Source of the DNA: DATCKG01 sp036562385
Lineage (GTDB): Bacteria > Bacillota > Sulfobacillia > Symbiobacteriales > Symbiobacteriaceae
Length of the DNA stretch: 64,000 nucleotides
Direction: 5' to 3'
NCBI GenBank assembly: GCA_036562385.1
Contig: DATCKG010000054.1
Coordinates: 30,127 to 94,126 of the forward strand
Shown: piece after piece, positions 16,340 through 24,690 of the stretch
How the letters are laid out: the number at the start of each line of letters is the position of its first letter
How positions within the stretch are numbered: position 1 is the stretch's first letter
The notes under the pieces: model-generated
Told to the model about the DNA's origin: nothing
Databases searched by the model: none
What the model saw: the letters and a program-made list of their open reading frames with translations, nothing else
Translations under genes and position numbers: made by a program

Positions 16340-16714
16340 TTAGAACTCCAGACCGGCTTCCCGGGCTGCTTCAGCGAGGGCGGCCACCCGACCATGGTAC
16401 CGATATCCGGCCCGGTCGAAGACCACCTTGGTCACGCCGGCAGCCAGAGCTCGCTTGGCCACCACTTCGCCGACAATCCGCGCGGCTGCCACATTACCGC
16501 CGCTGGCGCCCTGCAGCCGGGCCTTCACCTCGGGGTCGAGGGTAGAGGCGGAGACCAGGGTCCTGCCGACCGTATCGTCAATAACCTGGGCATAAATGTT
16601 CTGGTTGGAACGGAAGACATTAAGCCGCGGCCGCTCGGGCGTGCCGTGGACTTTCTTCCGAACCCGCAAGTGGCGCACACGCCGGGCCTTGTTGCGGTCC
16701 TGCTTGATGATCAT
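16340..16714 (-). CDS. rplR: 50S ribosomal protein L18
   Basis: L18 binds 5S rRNA together with L5 and delivers it to the large subunit. The 124-aa product has RHLRVRKKVHGTPERPRL, NVFRSNQNIYAQVIDD and the C-terminal VVFDRAGYRYHGRVAALAEA. Its presence upstream in the same transcript as the 5S-like spacer (9566-9677) is relevant to a possible feedback role of that element. Confidence 0.97.
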   Translation of the reverse strand: MIIKQDRNKARRVRHLRVRKKVHGTPERPRLNVFRSNQNIYAQVIDDTVGRTLVSASTLDPEVKARLQGASGGNVAAARIVGEVVAKRALAAGVTKVVFDRAGYRYHGRVAALAEAAREAGLEF

Positions 16715-16728
16715 CCTCGGTCACTCCC

Positions 16729-17268
16729 TTACTTCTTGCCGGTCTTGCCTTCCTTGCGGCGCACCTTTTCGCCGACATACCGGATGCCCTTGCCCAGGTA
16801 CGGCTCGGGCGGCCGCACGCTCCGGACGCTGGCGGCCACCTGGCCCACCAACTCCTTGTCGATGCCGTTTACGACGATCTGCGTCGGCGACGGAACCTGG
16901 AACTCAATTCCCTCAGGGGGAGTGATCTCCACGGGATGGGAGAAGCCCACGGAAAGGACCAGGTTCTTACCGCTCTTCGAGGCACGGTAACCGGTACCCA
17001 CGATCTCCAGGGCACGGCTGTATCCCTTGGTGACACCCTCCACCATGTTGGCCAGCAGGGTGCGTGTCAGCCCGTGCAGCGCCTTGTGGTGCCGCTCATC
17101 CGAAGGACGAGAGACCCGGAGGGCGCCGTTCTCGAGCGTCACGGTCAGGTCAGGATGGATCTCACGGCGAAGCTGGCCTTTGGGCCCCTTCACCGTCACC
17201 ACATTGCCTTCCACTTTCACTTCCACACCGGAGGGAATCTGAATGGGAGCCTTACCAACGCGAGACAC
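16729..17268 (-). CDS. rplF: 50S ribosomal protein L6
   Basis: L6 sits near the factor-binding site. The 179-aa product starts with GTG (MSRVGKAPIQIPSGV), has two repeated beta-alpha domains and the signature PEPYLGKGIRYVGEKVRRKEGK near the C-terminus. It lies between rpsH and rplR. Confidence 0.97.
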   Translation of the reverse strand: MSRVGKAPIQIPSGVEVKVEGNVVTVKGPKGQLRREIHPDLTVTLENGALRVSRPSDERHHKALHGLTRTLLANMVEGVTKGYSRALEIVGTGYRASKSGKNLVLSVGFSHPVEITPPEGIEFQVPSPTQIVVNGIDKELVGQVAASVRSVRPPEPYLGKGIRYVGEKVRRKEGKTGKK

Positions 17269-17283
17269 GGCTGCACCTCCTTC

Positions 17284-17679
17284 CTACCAGATGTAGCAGA
17301 GCACTTCGCCGCCCAGGCCTTCCTGGCGGGCCTTCTTATCCGTCATGATCCCCTTGGAGGTGCTGATGATGGCGATGCCGAGGCCGCCCAGCACCCGGGG
17401 GAGTTGATCCTTCTTGGCGTAAACACGCAGGCCGGGCTTGGAAATCCGGCGCAGGCCGCTGATGACCCGCTTCTTGTTGGGGCCGTACTTCAGGTAGATC
17501 CGAATGACGCCCTGATGGCCGTTGTCGATCCACTCGTAGTCCCGGATGTAGCCCTCATCCTTCAGGATCTGGGCGATCGCCCGCTTGATCTTGGAGCCCG
17601 GCACATCGACCTTGTCATGGTAAGCGATGTTGGCGTTGCGGATGCGGGTCAGCATATCCGCAATCGGATCAGAAAGCAT
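17284..17679 (-). CDS. rpsH: 30S ribosomal protein S8
   Basis: S8 is a central-domain assembly protein and the usual spc-operon repressor. The 131-aa product starts MLSDPIADMLTRIRNA and ends with STSKGIMTDKKARQEGLGGEVLCYIW, the standard C-terminus. A 150-nt GC-rich spacer separates it from rpsN. Confidence 0.97.
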   Translation of the reverse strand: MLSDPIADMLTRIRNANIAYHDKVDVPGSKIKRAIAQILKDEGYIRDYEWIDNGHQGVIRIYLKYGPNKKRVISGLRRISKPGLRVYAKKDQLPRVLGGLGIAIISTSKGIMTDKKARQEGLGGEVLCYIW

Positions 17680-17829
17680 GGATCTTGTTCCTCCTTTTCA
17701 GATCGGGCGGTTGGAATCGGGAAGGGGGGCCACGCCCCCGCCCCGGTGTGGAGGTCCTGACACGTCTTCACCGGCGGCTCCCGGCGGCCCCTGATGACCA
17801 CCGGCCGATTCCCCTGCCCGAGTCGCTCG

Positions 17830-18015
17830 TTACCAGCTGGCCTTGCGAACGCCCGGAATCTGACCCAGGTGGGCCAGTTTACGGAAGCAGTGCCGGCAGA
17901 TCCCGAACTTCCGCATATAGGCACGGGGACGGCCACAAAGCTTGCACCGGTTGTAGGCGCGAACCGCGTACTTTTGCGGGCGCGCAGCCTTGACCTTCAG
18001 CGAGGTCTTTGCCAC
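17830..18015 (-). CDS. rpsN: 30S ribosomal protein S14, zinc-dependent type
   Basis: The 61-aa S14 is the short, zinc-ribbon form (C+): CKLCGRPRAYMRKFGICRHC supplies two CxxC pairs. It acts in assembly of the small-subunit head. It lies 14 nt after rplE. Confidence 0.97.
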   Translation of the reverse strand: MAKTSLKVKAARPQKYAVRAYNRCKLCGRPRAYMRKFGICRHCFRKLAHLGQIPGVRKASW

Positions 18016-18029
18016 CCACGTCCCCTCCT

Positions 18030-18578
18030 TTACCTGGCTTTGTCGCTGAACGGCATACCGAGACCGGCCAGGAGCGCCTTGGCCTCCTCATCGGTCTTGG
18101 CCGTCGTCACGATGATGATATCCATACCCCGGATCTTATCGACCTTGTCATAGTCAATCTCGGGGAAGATCAGCTGTTCCTTGATGCCCAGGGCATAATT
18201 CCCCCGGCCATCAAACGACTTGGGCGACACGCCGCGGAAGTCACGCACGCGGGGGAGCGCCACGTTGATGAGCTTGTCCAGGAAGCTCCACATCCGCTCC
18301 CGACGCAGGGTGACCTTGCAGCCGATAGGCATGCCGGCCCGAATCTTAAACGCCGCGATGGACTTCTTCGCCCGGGTCACCATGGGCCACTGGCCGGTAA
18401 CGGCGGCGATATCGGCCATAGCCGCGTCCAGAGCCTTCGGATTCTGGGCTGCCTCCCCTACGCCGCAGTTGATGACGATTTTCTCCAAGCGAGGAATCAT
18501 CATCACGTTCTTATAGTTGAACTGTTTCTGAAGGGCAGGAACTACTTCCTGCTCATACTTGGTCTTCAGGCTGGCCAA
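18030..18578 (-). CDS. rplE: 50S ribosomal protein L5
   Basis: L5 binds 5S rRNA and contacts the P-site tRNA. The product is 182 aa when started at the TTG at 18578 (MASLKTKYEQEVVPALQ). This start is preferred because AAAGGAGG lies ten bases upstream, whereas the TTG three codons earlier is only one base from it. Conserved blocks are PRLEKIVINCGVGEA, GCKVTLRRERMWSFLD and the C-terminal MDIIIVTTAKTDEEAKALL. Confidence 0.96.
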   Translation of the reverse strand: MASLKTKYEQEVVPALQKQFNYKNVMMIPRLEKIVINCGVGEAAQNPKALDAAMADIAAVTGQWPMVTRAKKSIAAFKIRAGMPIGCKVTLRRERMWSFLDKLINVALPRVRDFRGVSPKSFDGRGNYALGIKEQLIFPEIDYDKVDKIRGMDIIIVTTAKTDEEAKALLAGLGMPFSDKAR

Positions 18579-18613
18579 GTGACACAAGCCTCCTTTCTAC
18601 GGCAGCGGGGTGA

Positions 18614-18883
18614 CTAACCGTTCTTCTTCGCCTTCTTCGCTTCGATCTTGGCCAGCGACATCACGTTAGAGGCATGGATCGGCGCTTCCATCTCGATGAT
18701 GCCGCCCTGCGGGTTCTTGGCGCTGGGCTTCACGTGCTTCTTGACGATATTGACACCCTCGACCACCACGCGGTTGGTCTTGGGCAGAACCCGCTTCACC
18801 TTGCCCTGCTTGCCCTTGTCCTTGCCCGCGATGACGACCACCATCTCATCCTTGCGGACATGGACCTTGTTCCGGTTGGCCAT
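18614..18883 (-). CDS. rplX: 50S ribosomal protein L24
   Basis: L24 starts large-subunit assembly. The 89-aa product has the KOW motif VVVIAGKDKGKQGKVKRVLP. It is shorter than the common 101-105 aa form because the C-terminal CxxC ribbon found in many relatives is absent and the chain ends in a lysine-rich tail. Confidence 0.96.
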   Translation of the reverse strand: MANRNKVHVRKDEMVVVIAGKDKGKQGKVKRVLPKTNRVVVEGVNIVKKHVKPSAKNPQGGIIEMEAPIHASNVMSLAKIEAKKAKKNG

Positions 18884-18901
18884 TTCGCTACCTCCTCCCG
18901 A

Positions 18902-19270
18902 TCAGAGCACTTCGGGAGCCAGGGAGATAATCTTCATGAAGTCCCTGTCACGCAGCTCGCGCGCGACCGGCCCGAAAATACGGGTCCCCCGCGGCTCCTT
19001 ATCTTCCTTCAGGATGACGGCAGCGTTCTCGTCAAAACGGATATAGGAACCGTCAGGCCGGCGGACGCCCTTGCGGCTGCGGACGATCACAGCCCTGACG
19101 ACCTCACCCTTTTTCACGCTGCTACCGGGAACGGCCTCTTTGACAGAGCAGACGATCACGTCGCCGATGTTGGCATACCGGCGCTTGGTGCCGCCCAGAA
19201 CCTTGATGCACATCAGTTCCTTGGCGCCGCTGTTGTCAGCGACGTTCAGTCTGGTCTGGACCTGAATCAT
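18902..19270 (-). CDS. rplN: 50S ribosomal protein L14
   Basis: L14 is a universal large-subunit protein at the subunit interface. The start at 19270 gives 122 aa (MIQVQTRLNVADNSGAKEL), the universal N-terminus, with AGGAGG nine bases upstream; a GTG two codons earlier is too close to it. The block GGTKRRYANIGDVIVCSVK is conserved. Confidence 0.97.
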   Translation of the reverse strand: MIQVQTRLNVADNSGAKELMCIKVLGGTKRRYANIGDVIVCSVKEAVPGSSVKKGEVVRAVIVRSRKGVRRPDGSYIRFDENAAVILKEDKEPRGTRIFGPVARELRDRDFMKIISLAPEVL

Positions 19271-19366
19271 GCCCACGAACCTCCTCTCGCTAGCTAGCCG
19301 GTTTCCCTGCGCAAGGTCGCGGGGACCTGGCTAACCTGCCTAACAACAGGCTGGGAAAGGTACTAT

Positions 19367-19630
19367 CTATCTCTGGGCAGGCTCGATGATCTCCACCACA
19401 CGCCAGCGCTTTTCCTTGGAGAGGGGACGCGTCTCCATGATCCGGACCTTGTCCCCGACCTTGCACTGGTTGTGCTCATCGTGCGCCTTGAACTTCTTGG
19501 TCCGCTTGATCCGCTTCTTGTACAGCGGATGCTCCACAAGCGTCTCGACGCTGACGACCACCGTCTTATCCATCTTGTCGCTGGTCACCACGCCGACACG
19601 GGTCTTGCGAAGGCCGCGCGCTTCGCTCAT
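19367..19630 (-). CDS. rpsQ: 30S ribosomal protein S17
   Basis: S17 is an OB-fold 16S-binding protein. The 87-aa product has LRKTRVGVVTSDKMDKTVVV and HDEHNQCKVGDKVRIMETRPLS. It lies 18 nt after rpmC; a 96-nt spacer follows before rplN. Confidence 0.97.
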   Translation of the reverse strand: MSEARGLRKTRVGVVTSDKMDKTVVVSVETLVEHPLYKKRIKRTKKFKAHDEHNQCKVGDKVRIMETRPLSKEKRWRVVEIIEPAQR

Positions 19631-19648
19631 GCTGAAACCTCCTCCCCG

Positions 19649-19849
19649 TTAGGCGTTGCCCTTGAGTTCGCGCTCGCGGAGGACGGTCTTGCACCGGGCG
19701 ATGGTCCGGCGAACCTCACGAATGCGAGCGGTATTCTCCAGATTGTTGACCGCCAGCTGGAAACGGAGGTTGAAAAGTTCCTCCTTCAGGGAAGCCACCT
19801 TCGACTTGATTTCCTCGGTGGACATTTCACGGATATCCTTCACCTTCAC
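19649..19849 (-). CDS. rpmC: 50S ribosomal protein L29
   Basis: L29 lies at the exit tunnel and forms part of the SRP and trigger factor docking site. The 66-aa product starts with GTG (MKVKDIREMSTEEIKSKV) and has the LKEELFNLRFQLA signature. Its start overlaps the rplP stop by four bases (GTGA), implying coupled translation. Confidence 0.97.
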   Translation of the reverse strand: MKVKDIREMSTEEIKSKVASLKEELFNLRFQLAVNNLENTARIREVRRTIARCKTVLRERELKGNA

Positions 19850-20304
19850 TGCGCTTCACCACCAGTCTCAGCGGTCACAACCCCGGTTTCCTCACGCTTC
19901 ACAAACCGGCACTTGACCGGCAGCTTATGGGATGCCAGCCGCAAAGCCTCCCGGGCCACGTCCTCGGAAACGCCGGCCACTTCGAACATGACCCGCCCCG
20001 GCTTGACAACGGCCACCCAGTACTCGGGGGTGCCCTTGCCGGAACCCATACGGGTCTCCGCAGGCTTCTTGGTCATCGCCCTGTCGGGGAAGATCTTGAC
20101 CCAAACCTTGCCGCCCCGCTTGAGGCAGCGGGTGATGGCGACACGGGCTGCCTCAATCTGCCGGTCGCTGACGAAAGCGGGCTCCAGGGCCTGCAGCCCA
20201 TACTCGCCGGACGTCACCGTCGTACCGCCCTTGGCACGGCCGCGGTTCATCTTGACGACAGCCTTATGGGGCTTGCGCCACTTCACGCGCTTGGGTGCGA
20301 GCAT
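19846..20304 (-). CDS. rplP: 50S ribosomal protein L16
   Basis: L16 organises the A-site finger region of 23S rRNA. The 152-aa product starts MLAPKRVKWRKPHKAVVKMN and has FGEYGLQALE-like SGEYGLQALEPAFVSDRQIE and the KIFPDRAMTKKPAETRMGSG block. It overlaps rpsC by one base (TGATG) and rpmC by four. Confidence 0.97.
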   Translation of the reverse strand: MLAPKRVKWRKPHKAVVKMNRGRAKGGTTVTSGEYGLQALEPAFVSDRQIEAARVAITRCLKRGGKVWVKIFPDRAMTKKPAETRMGSGKGTPEYWVAVVKPGRVMFEVAGVSEDVAREALRLASHKLPVKCRFVKREETGVVTAETGGEAQ

Positions 20305-21074
20305 CAGCTAAGACCTCCTTCCCGCTTCACCGGGGCGGGACCAGCTGCAATGGCCGCACGCTCCGCAGCGGCGTTCCGGGAGCGCCCACGGCCCCGGCGC
20401 CCGCCGCGGCTCCGTTCGCCGCGCTCACGACGCTCGCCGCCCACCTGATTCACGTTCTCGCCAGGATAAATCCAGCACTTGACACCGATCTTCCCATAGG
20501 TGGTGTCGGCCTCGGCAAAGCCGTAATCGATGTCCGCCCGGAGGGTGTGCAGCGGAACCGTGCCATCCTTGGCGGTCTCGCTCCGGGCAATCTCGGCGCC
20601 GCCCAGACGGCCGCTGACCGTCACCTTGATGCCCTTGGCTCCGGCCCGCATGGCCCGCTGGACCGCCTGCTTCATGGCCCGCCGGAAGGCGACGCGGCGC
20701 TCAAGCTGCTGGGCGATGTTCTCGGCGACCAGCTGGGCATCCAGCTCCGGCACCCGAACCTCCACCACGTTGACGGAGACTTGCTTCCCCGTCATCTCCT
20801 CCAGTTTCTTCTGCAGCTCGTTGATGCCGGTGCCCTGCTTGCCGATCACCATGCCGGGCTTGGCAGTGTGAATGATCACCTTGACACGGTTGGCAAACCG
20901 CTCGATCTCGATGCGGGAGATACCGCTATGGTAAAGGGCCTTCTTGATGTACTCACGGATCTTTACATCTTCAATCAACAGGGCGCTGAAGTTTTGCTTA
21001 TTTGCATACCAGCGGGCGTCCCAGTCCTTGATGATGCCGATCCGGAGGCCCTTCGGGTGTACTTTCTGACCCAC
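20304..21074 (-). CDS. rpsC: 30S ribosomal protein S3
   Basis: S3 forms part of the mRNA entry pore and helicase. The 256-aa product has the KH domain (VIHTAKPGMVIGKQGTGINEL) and the C-terminal domain (DIDYGFAEADTTYGKIGVKCW). It is longer than the common 210-220 aa because of an arginine/glycine-rich tail (RRERGERSRGGRRGRGRSR) after residue 215, seen in some high-GC bacteria. Confidence 0.97.
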   Translation of the reverse strand: MGQKVHPKGLRIGIIKDWDARWYANKQNFSALLIEDVKIREYIKKALYHSGISRIEIERFANRVKVIIHTAKPGMVIGKQGTGINELQKKLEEMTGKQVSVNVVEVRVPELDAQLVAENIAQQLERRVAFRRAMKQAVQRAMRAGAKGIKVTVSGRLGGAEIARSETAKDGTVPLHTLRADIDYGFAEADTTYGKIGVKCWIYPGENVNQVGGERRERGERSRGGRRGRGRSRNAAAERAAIAAGPAPVKREGGLS

Positions 21075-21076
21075 TG

Positions 21077-21418
21077 CTACTTAGCCTCCTTTTCCTTCAC
21101 CAAGACGGTGATGTGGGAGGTCCGCTTCAGAATCGGGAACGCCTGTCCCCGCTGCCGCGGATGGTAACGCTTCAGGGTCGGCCCCTGGTCCACATACGCC
21201 TGGGAGATGATCAGCGCATCCCTGTTGAGGTTAAAGTTGTGCTCAGCGTTGGCGGCAGCGCTCTTGATCACCTTGGCCACCGGAACACTGGCCCGCCGGG
21301 GGACAAACTTCAAAAGCTGCAGCGCCTCGTCCACGCTCTTGCCGCGAATCAGGTTGATCACGGGCCGCACCTTGGTCGGCGAGATGCGGACGTAGCGCGC
21401 ACAAGCCTTCACTTCCAT
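21077..21418 (-). CDS. rplV: 50S ribosomal protein L22
   Basis: L22 lines the nascent peptide tunnel; its hairpin loop is the macrolide-related site. The 113-aa product has ARYVRISPTKVRPVINLIRG and the hairpin YVDQGPTLKRYHPRQRGQAF. It lies two bases upstream of rpsC. Confidence 0.97.
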   Translation of the reverse strand: MEVKACARYVRISPTKVRPVINLIRGKSVDEALQLLKFVPRRASVPVAKVIKSAAANAEHNFNLNRDALIISQAYVDQGPTLKRYHPRQRGQAFPILKRTSHITVLVKEKEAK

Positions 21419-21457
21419 CTGCCATAACCTCCTTCACTCAGACTTCAAGGGTCGTGT

Positions 21458-21739
21458 CTAGACAACCCGGCTGGCCCTCTCCTCGCCGCCGTGACCCTTG
21501 AAGGTCCGGGTCGGAGCGAACTCACCCAGCTTGTGGCCCACCATCTCCTCGGTGATGTAGACCGGGATATGCTTGTGCCCGTTGTGGACGGCAATCGTGT
21601 GGCCGACCATCTCCGGGAAGATGGTGCAGTCACGAGCCCAGGTCTTGATGACCTTTTTCTCGCCTTTTTCGTTCATGGCGCGGATCTTTTTCTCCAAAGA
21701 AGGGTCAATGTACGGGCCCTTCTTGAGGGAACGACCCAT
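21458..21739 (-). CDS. rpsS: 30S ribosomal protein S19
   Basis: S19 is in the head of the small subunit beside S13. The 93-aa product starts MGRSLKKGPYIDPSLEKKI and has WARDCTIFPEMVGHTIAVHNG and GHKLGEFAPTRTFKGHG. The ATG at 21739 is chosen over one four codons earlier on family length. Confidence 0.97.
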   Translation of the reverse strand: MGRSLKKGPYIDPSLEKKIRAMNEKGEKKVIKTWARDCTIFPEMVGHTIAVHNGHKHIPVYITEEMVGHKLGEFAPTRTFKGHGGEERASRVV

Positions 21740-21759
21740 CCTCTTGCACACCCCTTCCC

Positions 21760-22593
21760 TTACTTGGTCCGCCGGCTCACGATGTACTTGTCAGACGGCT
21801 TGTTGGGTTTACGGGTCTTGTACCCCAGGGTGGGCTTGCCCCACGGCGTCACAGGGCTCGGACGGCCGATCGGAGCCTTGCCTTCACCACCGCCATGGGG
21901 ATGGTCCACCGGGTTCATCGCCGAACCGCGCACCGCCGGCCGGCGCCCCAGATGCCGGGCACGGCCCGCCTTGCCGAGGACGATGTTCTCGTGCTCCAGA
22001 TTGCCCACCTGGCCGATCGTGGCACGGCAGGTCAGGTGAATCCGCCGCTGCTCACCCGACGGCAGCCTCAGCAGGGCGAAACCGCCCTCCTTGGCCATGA
22101 TCTGCGCCGCTGCTCCGGCGGCCCGGGCCAACTGACCACCCTTGCCGGGCTGCAGCTCAATGTTGTGCACCACGGTACCCACCGGAATGTTGGCCAGAGG
22201 CAGCGCGTTGCCGACCTTGATGTCGGCGTCCGGGCCGCTGACCACCGTGTCGCCCACCTTCAGCCCCACAGGGGCGAGGATATACCGCTTGGCCCCGTTG
22301 GCATAGTGCAGGAGGGCAATCCGGCAGGTCCGGTTGGGGTCGTATTCAATGGCAGCCACCTTGGCGGGGATGCCATCGAATTCGTTCCGCTTGAAGTCGA
22401 TCACCCGGTACATCCGCTTGTGGCCGCCGCCCCGATGGCGAACAGTGATGCGGCCGTAGACGTTCCGCCCAGCCTTCTTGGTCAGGCGCTCCAGCAGGGA
22501 CTTCTCCGGCGCCTTCTTGGTAATCTCCTCGAAGGTGTGCGTCGTCATCTGGCGGATACCCGGGGAAGTCGGCCTATAGGTCTTGATTCCCAT
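21760..22593 (-). CDS. rplB: 50S ribosomal protein L2
   Basis: L2 is essential for peptidyl transferase integrity and subunit joining. The 277-aa product starts MGIKTYRPTSPGIRQMT and carries the conserved GSAMNPVDHPHGGGEGKAP block with the catalytic-region histidine. It lies between rplW and rpsS. Confidence 0.98.
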   Translation of the reverse strand: MGIKTYRPTSPGIRQMTTHTFEEITKKAPEKSLLERLTKKAGRNVYGRITVRHRGGGHKRMYRVIDFKRNEFDGIPAKVAAIEYDPNRTCRIALLHYANGAKRYILAPVGLKVGDTVVSGPDADIKVGNALPLANIPVGTVVHNIELQPGKGGQLARAAGAAAQIMAKEGGFALLRLPSGEQRRIHLTCRATIGQVGNLEHENIVLGKAGRARHLGRRPAVRGSAMNPVDHPHGGGEGKAPIGRPSPVTPWGKPTLGYKTRKPNKPSDKYIVSRRTK

Positions 22594-22605
22594 CGCGTAC
22601 CCTCC

Positions 22606-22890
22606 TTACAGGCCTTCGAAGATCTTGATGCTGTCGCCTTCCTTGAGCTGGACGATGGCCTTCTTCCAGTCGGAGCGGCGCCCCTGGAACCGGCCGAACC
22701 GCCGGAGCTTGCCAGGCATCCGCATGGTGTTGACGGAGACGACTTTCACGCCGAAGATCTCCTCAACAGCCTGCTTGATCTGCGTCCGGTTCGCCTTGGG
22801 ATGCACCCGGAAGGTATACTTACCCTCCGCCATCAGCTTCATGGACTTCTCCGAGATAACCGGCTTGAGGATGATGTCGCGGGCATCCAT
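22606..22890 (-). CDS. rplW: 50S ribosomal protein L23
   Basis: L23 is the exit-site docking protein for SRP and trigger factor. The 94-aa product has IILKPVISEKSMKLMAEGKY and VNTMRMPGKLRRFGRFQGRR. Its ATG overlaps the rplD stop by one base. Confidence 0.97.
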   Translation of the reverse strand: MDARDIILKPVISEKSMKLMAEGKYTFRVHPKANRTQIKQAVEEIFGVKVVSVNTMRMPGKLRRFGRFQGRRSDWKKAIVQLKEGDSIKIFEGL

Positions 22891-23513
22891 CAGGCGAGCA
22901 CCTCCTCAACCTTGGCCACCGCATCCCGAGTCATCACCAGCTTGCCGGCGTTCAGCACGTCATAGACGTTCAGGTTCCGGGCCTCGTTGACGTTGACACC
23001 GGGAATGTTCCGGGCCGACAAATACACAACCGGATCATAATCCGCCGTGACGATGAAGGCCTTGGAAGAAGCGTTCAGGTTCTTGAGCAGCGCCACAATC
23101 TCCTTGGTCTTGGGCTTCTCCATCTGCAGCTCATCCAGCACGATCAGGTCCCCTGCGGCAACCTTCGCGCTGAGGGCAGAACGAAGCGCAGCCCGACGCG
23201 CCTTCTTGGGCATGCGCCAACCATAATCCCGGGGATGAGGACCAAATACGATACCGCCATGCCGCCAGTGGGGGGCACGAATCGAACCCTGACGCGCCCG
23301 TCCGGTACCCTTCTGGCGCCAGGGCTTCCTACCGCCGCCGGAGACCTCGGCCCGAGTCTTGGTGTCAGCTGTCCCCTGGCGCTGGTTGGCCAGGTACATC
23401 TGCACGGCCTCGTGCATCAGGCCGACGTTGACCTCGGCCCCGAACACGGCGTCCGAAAGGGTGATTTCCCCGACGGTGGCGCCTTCCTTATTGTAAACGG
23501 CCACTTTCGGCAT
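22890..23513 (-). CDS. rplD: 50S ribosomal protein L4
   Basis: L4 lines the exit tunnel and is the S10-operon repressor in enterobacteria. The 207-aa product has the globular start MPKVAVYNKEGATVGEITL and the extended loop KTRAEVSGGGRKPWRQKGTG followed by ARQGSIRAPHWRHGG. It follows rplC by 24 nt. Confidence 0.98.
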   Translation of the reverse strand: MPKVAVYNKEGATVGEITLSDAVFGAEVNVGLMHEAVQMYLANQRQGTADTKTRAEVSGGGRKPWRQKGTGRARQGSIRAPHWRHGGIVFGPHPRDYGWRMPKKARRAALRSALSAKVAAGDLIVLDELQMEKPKTKEIVALLKNLNASSKAFIVTADYDPVVYLSARNIPGVNVNEARNLNVYDVLNAGKLVMTRDAVAKVEEVLA

Positions 23514-23537
23514 CTTCTGCTCCTCCTTTCGGAACGA

Positions 23538-24176
23538 CTAGCGGGCCTTGGCCGCCTTCACAGACTCACGGATGGTGACCAGGGACCCCTTGGCGCCCGG
23601 GATCGCTCCCTTGATCAGGAGCAGGTTCTTCTCCGGAATGACCCGGACCACCCGCAGCGCCTGCACGGTCACCCGCTCACAGCCCAGATGACCCGGCAGC
23701 TTGCGGCCCTTGGGAACGCGGGCCCAGGCACGCTGGCCCAGGGTACCAGGCGCCCGATGGTATTTCGAACCGTGGCTTTGCGGCCCCCGGTGGAAACCCC
23801 ACCGCTTGATGCCGCCGGCAAAGCCCTTACCCTTCGAGATACCCGTGACATCCACCAGATCGCCTTCGGCGAAGATGTCCACCCGAATCTCATCGCCGAC
23901 GTTGAAGGCGTCAATATTGTCGAAGCGGAACTCCCGCAGGTAGCGGGTTGGCTTTACGTTATGTTTGGCGAAATGACCCATAAGGGGCTTGTTCACATGC
24001 TTTTCCTTGATGGCGCCAAAGCCGACCTGAATGGCGTTGTATCCATCGGTGGCTACGGTCTTTTTCTGTACGACTACACACGGCCCAGCCTCCACCACCG
24101 TCACGGGGATGACCTTGCCGTCGGCGTCGAAAACCTGGGTCATGCCGAGCTTCTTGCCGAGAATACCTTTTTGCAC
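23538..24176 (-). CDS. rplC: 50S ribosomal protein L3
   Basis: L3 reaches the peptidyl transferase centre and starts 50S assembly. From the GTG at 24176 the product is 212 aa: MQKGILGKKLGMTQVFDADG, then GFAGGIKRWGFHRGPQSHGS and GQRAWARVPKGRKLPGHLG. GGAGG stands eight bases before this GTG; the 20-codon longer reading is not conserved. It is the second gene of the S10 block. Confidence 0.97.
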   Translation of the reverse strand: MQKGILGKKLGMTQVFDADGKVIPVTVVEAGPCVVVQKKTVATDGYNAIQVGFGAIKEKHVNKPLMGHFAKHNVKPTRYLREFRFDNIDAFNVGDEIRVDIFAEGDLVDVTGISKGKGFAGGIKRWGFHRGPQSHGSKYHRAPGTLGQRAWARVPKGRKLPGHLGCERVTVQALRVVRVIPEKNLLLIKGAIPGAKGSLVTIRESVKAAKAR

Positions 24177-24281
24177 GGAAGCCACCTCCACATCAGTGGT
24201 CGCAGGGATCCCTCCGGTCCCGGCGACATGATCCACGCAGACCGCTCGGTTGGTCTGGCCGGAGTAGCCATTCTCCGGACT

Positions 24282-24590
24282 TTACAGCTTGATCTCGATG
24301 TCGACCCCCGCCGGCAGGTCAAGCCGCATGAGCGCCTCCACGGTCTTGGAGCCCGGCTCGATGATGTCGATGAGCCGCTTGTGAGTGCGCATCTCGAACT
24401 GCTCACGGATGTCCTTCTCGCCGTTCGGCGCCGTCAGGATCGTGTAGACAGACCGCTCCGTCGGCAGCGGAATCGGGCCGCTGACCGTCGCGCCGGTCCG
24501 CAAAGCTGTCTCCACAATCTTCGCAGCCGAGCTGTCGAGGATCTTGTGATCGTAGGCCCGCAGCTTGATGCGGATCTTCTGGCTGGCCAT
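24282..24590 (-). CDS. rpsJ: 30S ribosomal protein S10
   Basis: S10 works in the ribosome head and as NusE in transcription antitermination with NusB and NusG. The 102-aa product has KIRIKLRAYDHKILDSSAAK and the GPIPLPTERSVYTIL block. It opens the S10 block but here directly follows tuf, without a visible own promoter. Confidence 0.98.
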   Translation of the reverse strand: MASQKIRIKLRAYDHKILDSSAAKIVETALRTGATVSGPIPLPTERSVYTILTAPNGEKDIREQFEMRTHKRLIDIIEPGSKTVEALMRLDLPAGVDIEIKL

Positions 24591-24643
24591 CTCGCTATCC
24601 CTCCTCTTTGTCAGAGTGGAGGCTCGGGGTGCCGGACCCCACT

Positions 24644-24676
24644 GGGGGAGTCCATCCCTTGCGGGAGGACTCCCCC
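24644..24676 (-). promoter_or_regulatory. Strong hairpin between tuf and rpsJ
   Basis: GGGGGAGTCC and GGACTCCCCC form a perfect 10-bp stem in the 100-nt tuf-rpsJ spacer. There is no T-tract after it on the transcript, so it may be an RNase processing or partial termination site that separates str and S10 mRNA levels. Confidence 0.5.
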
Positions 24677-24690
24677 GGGATCCCGTGATG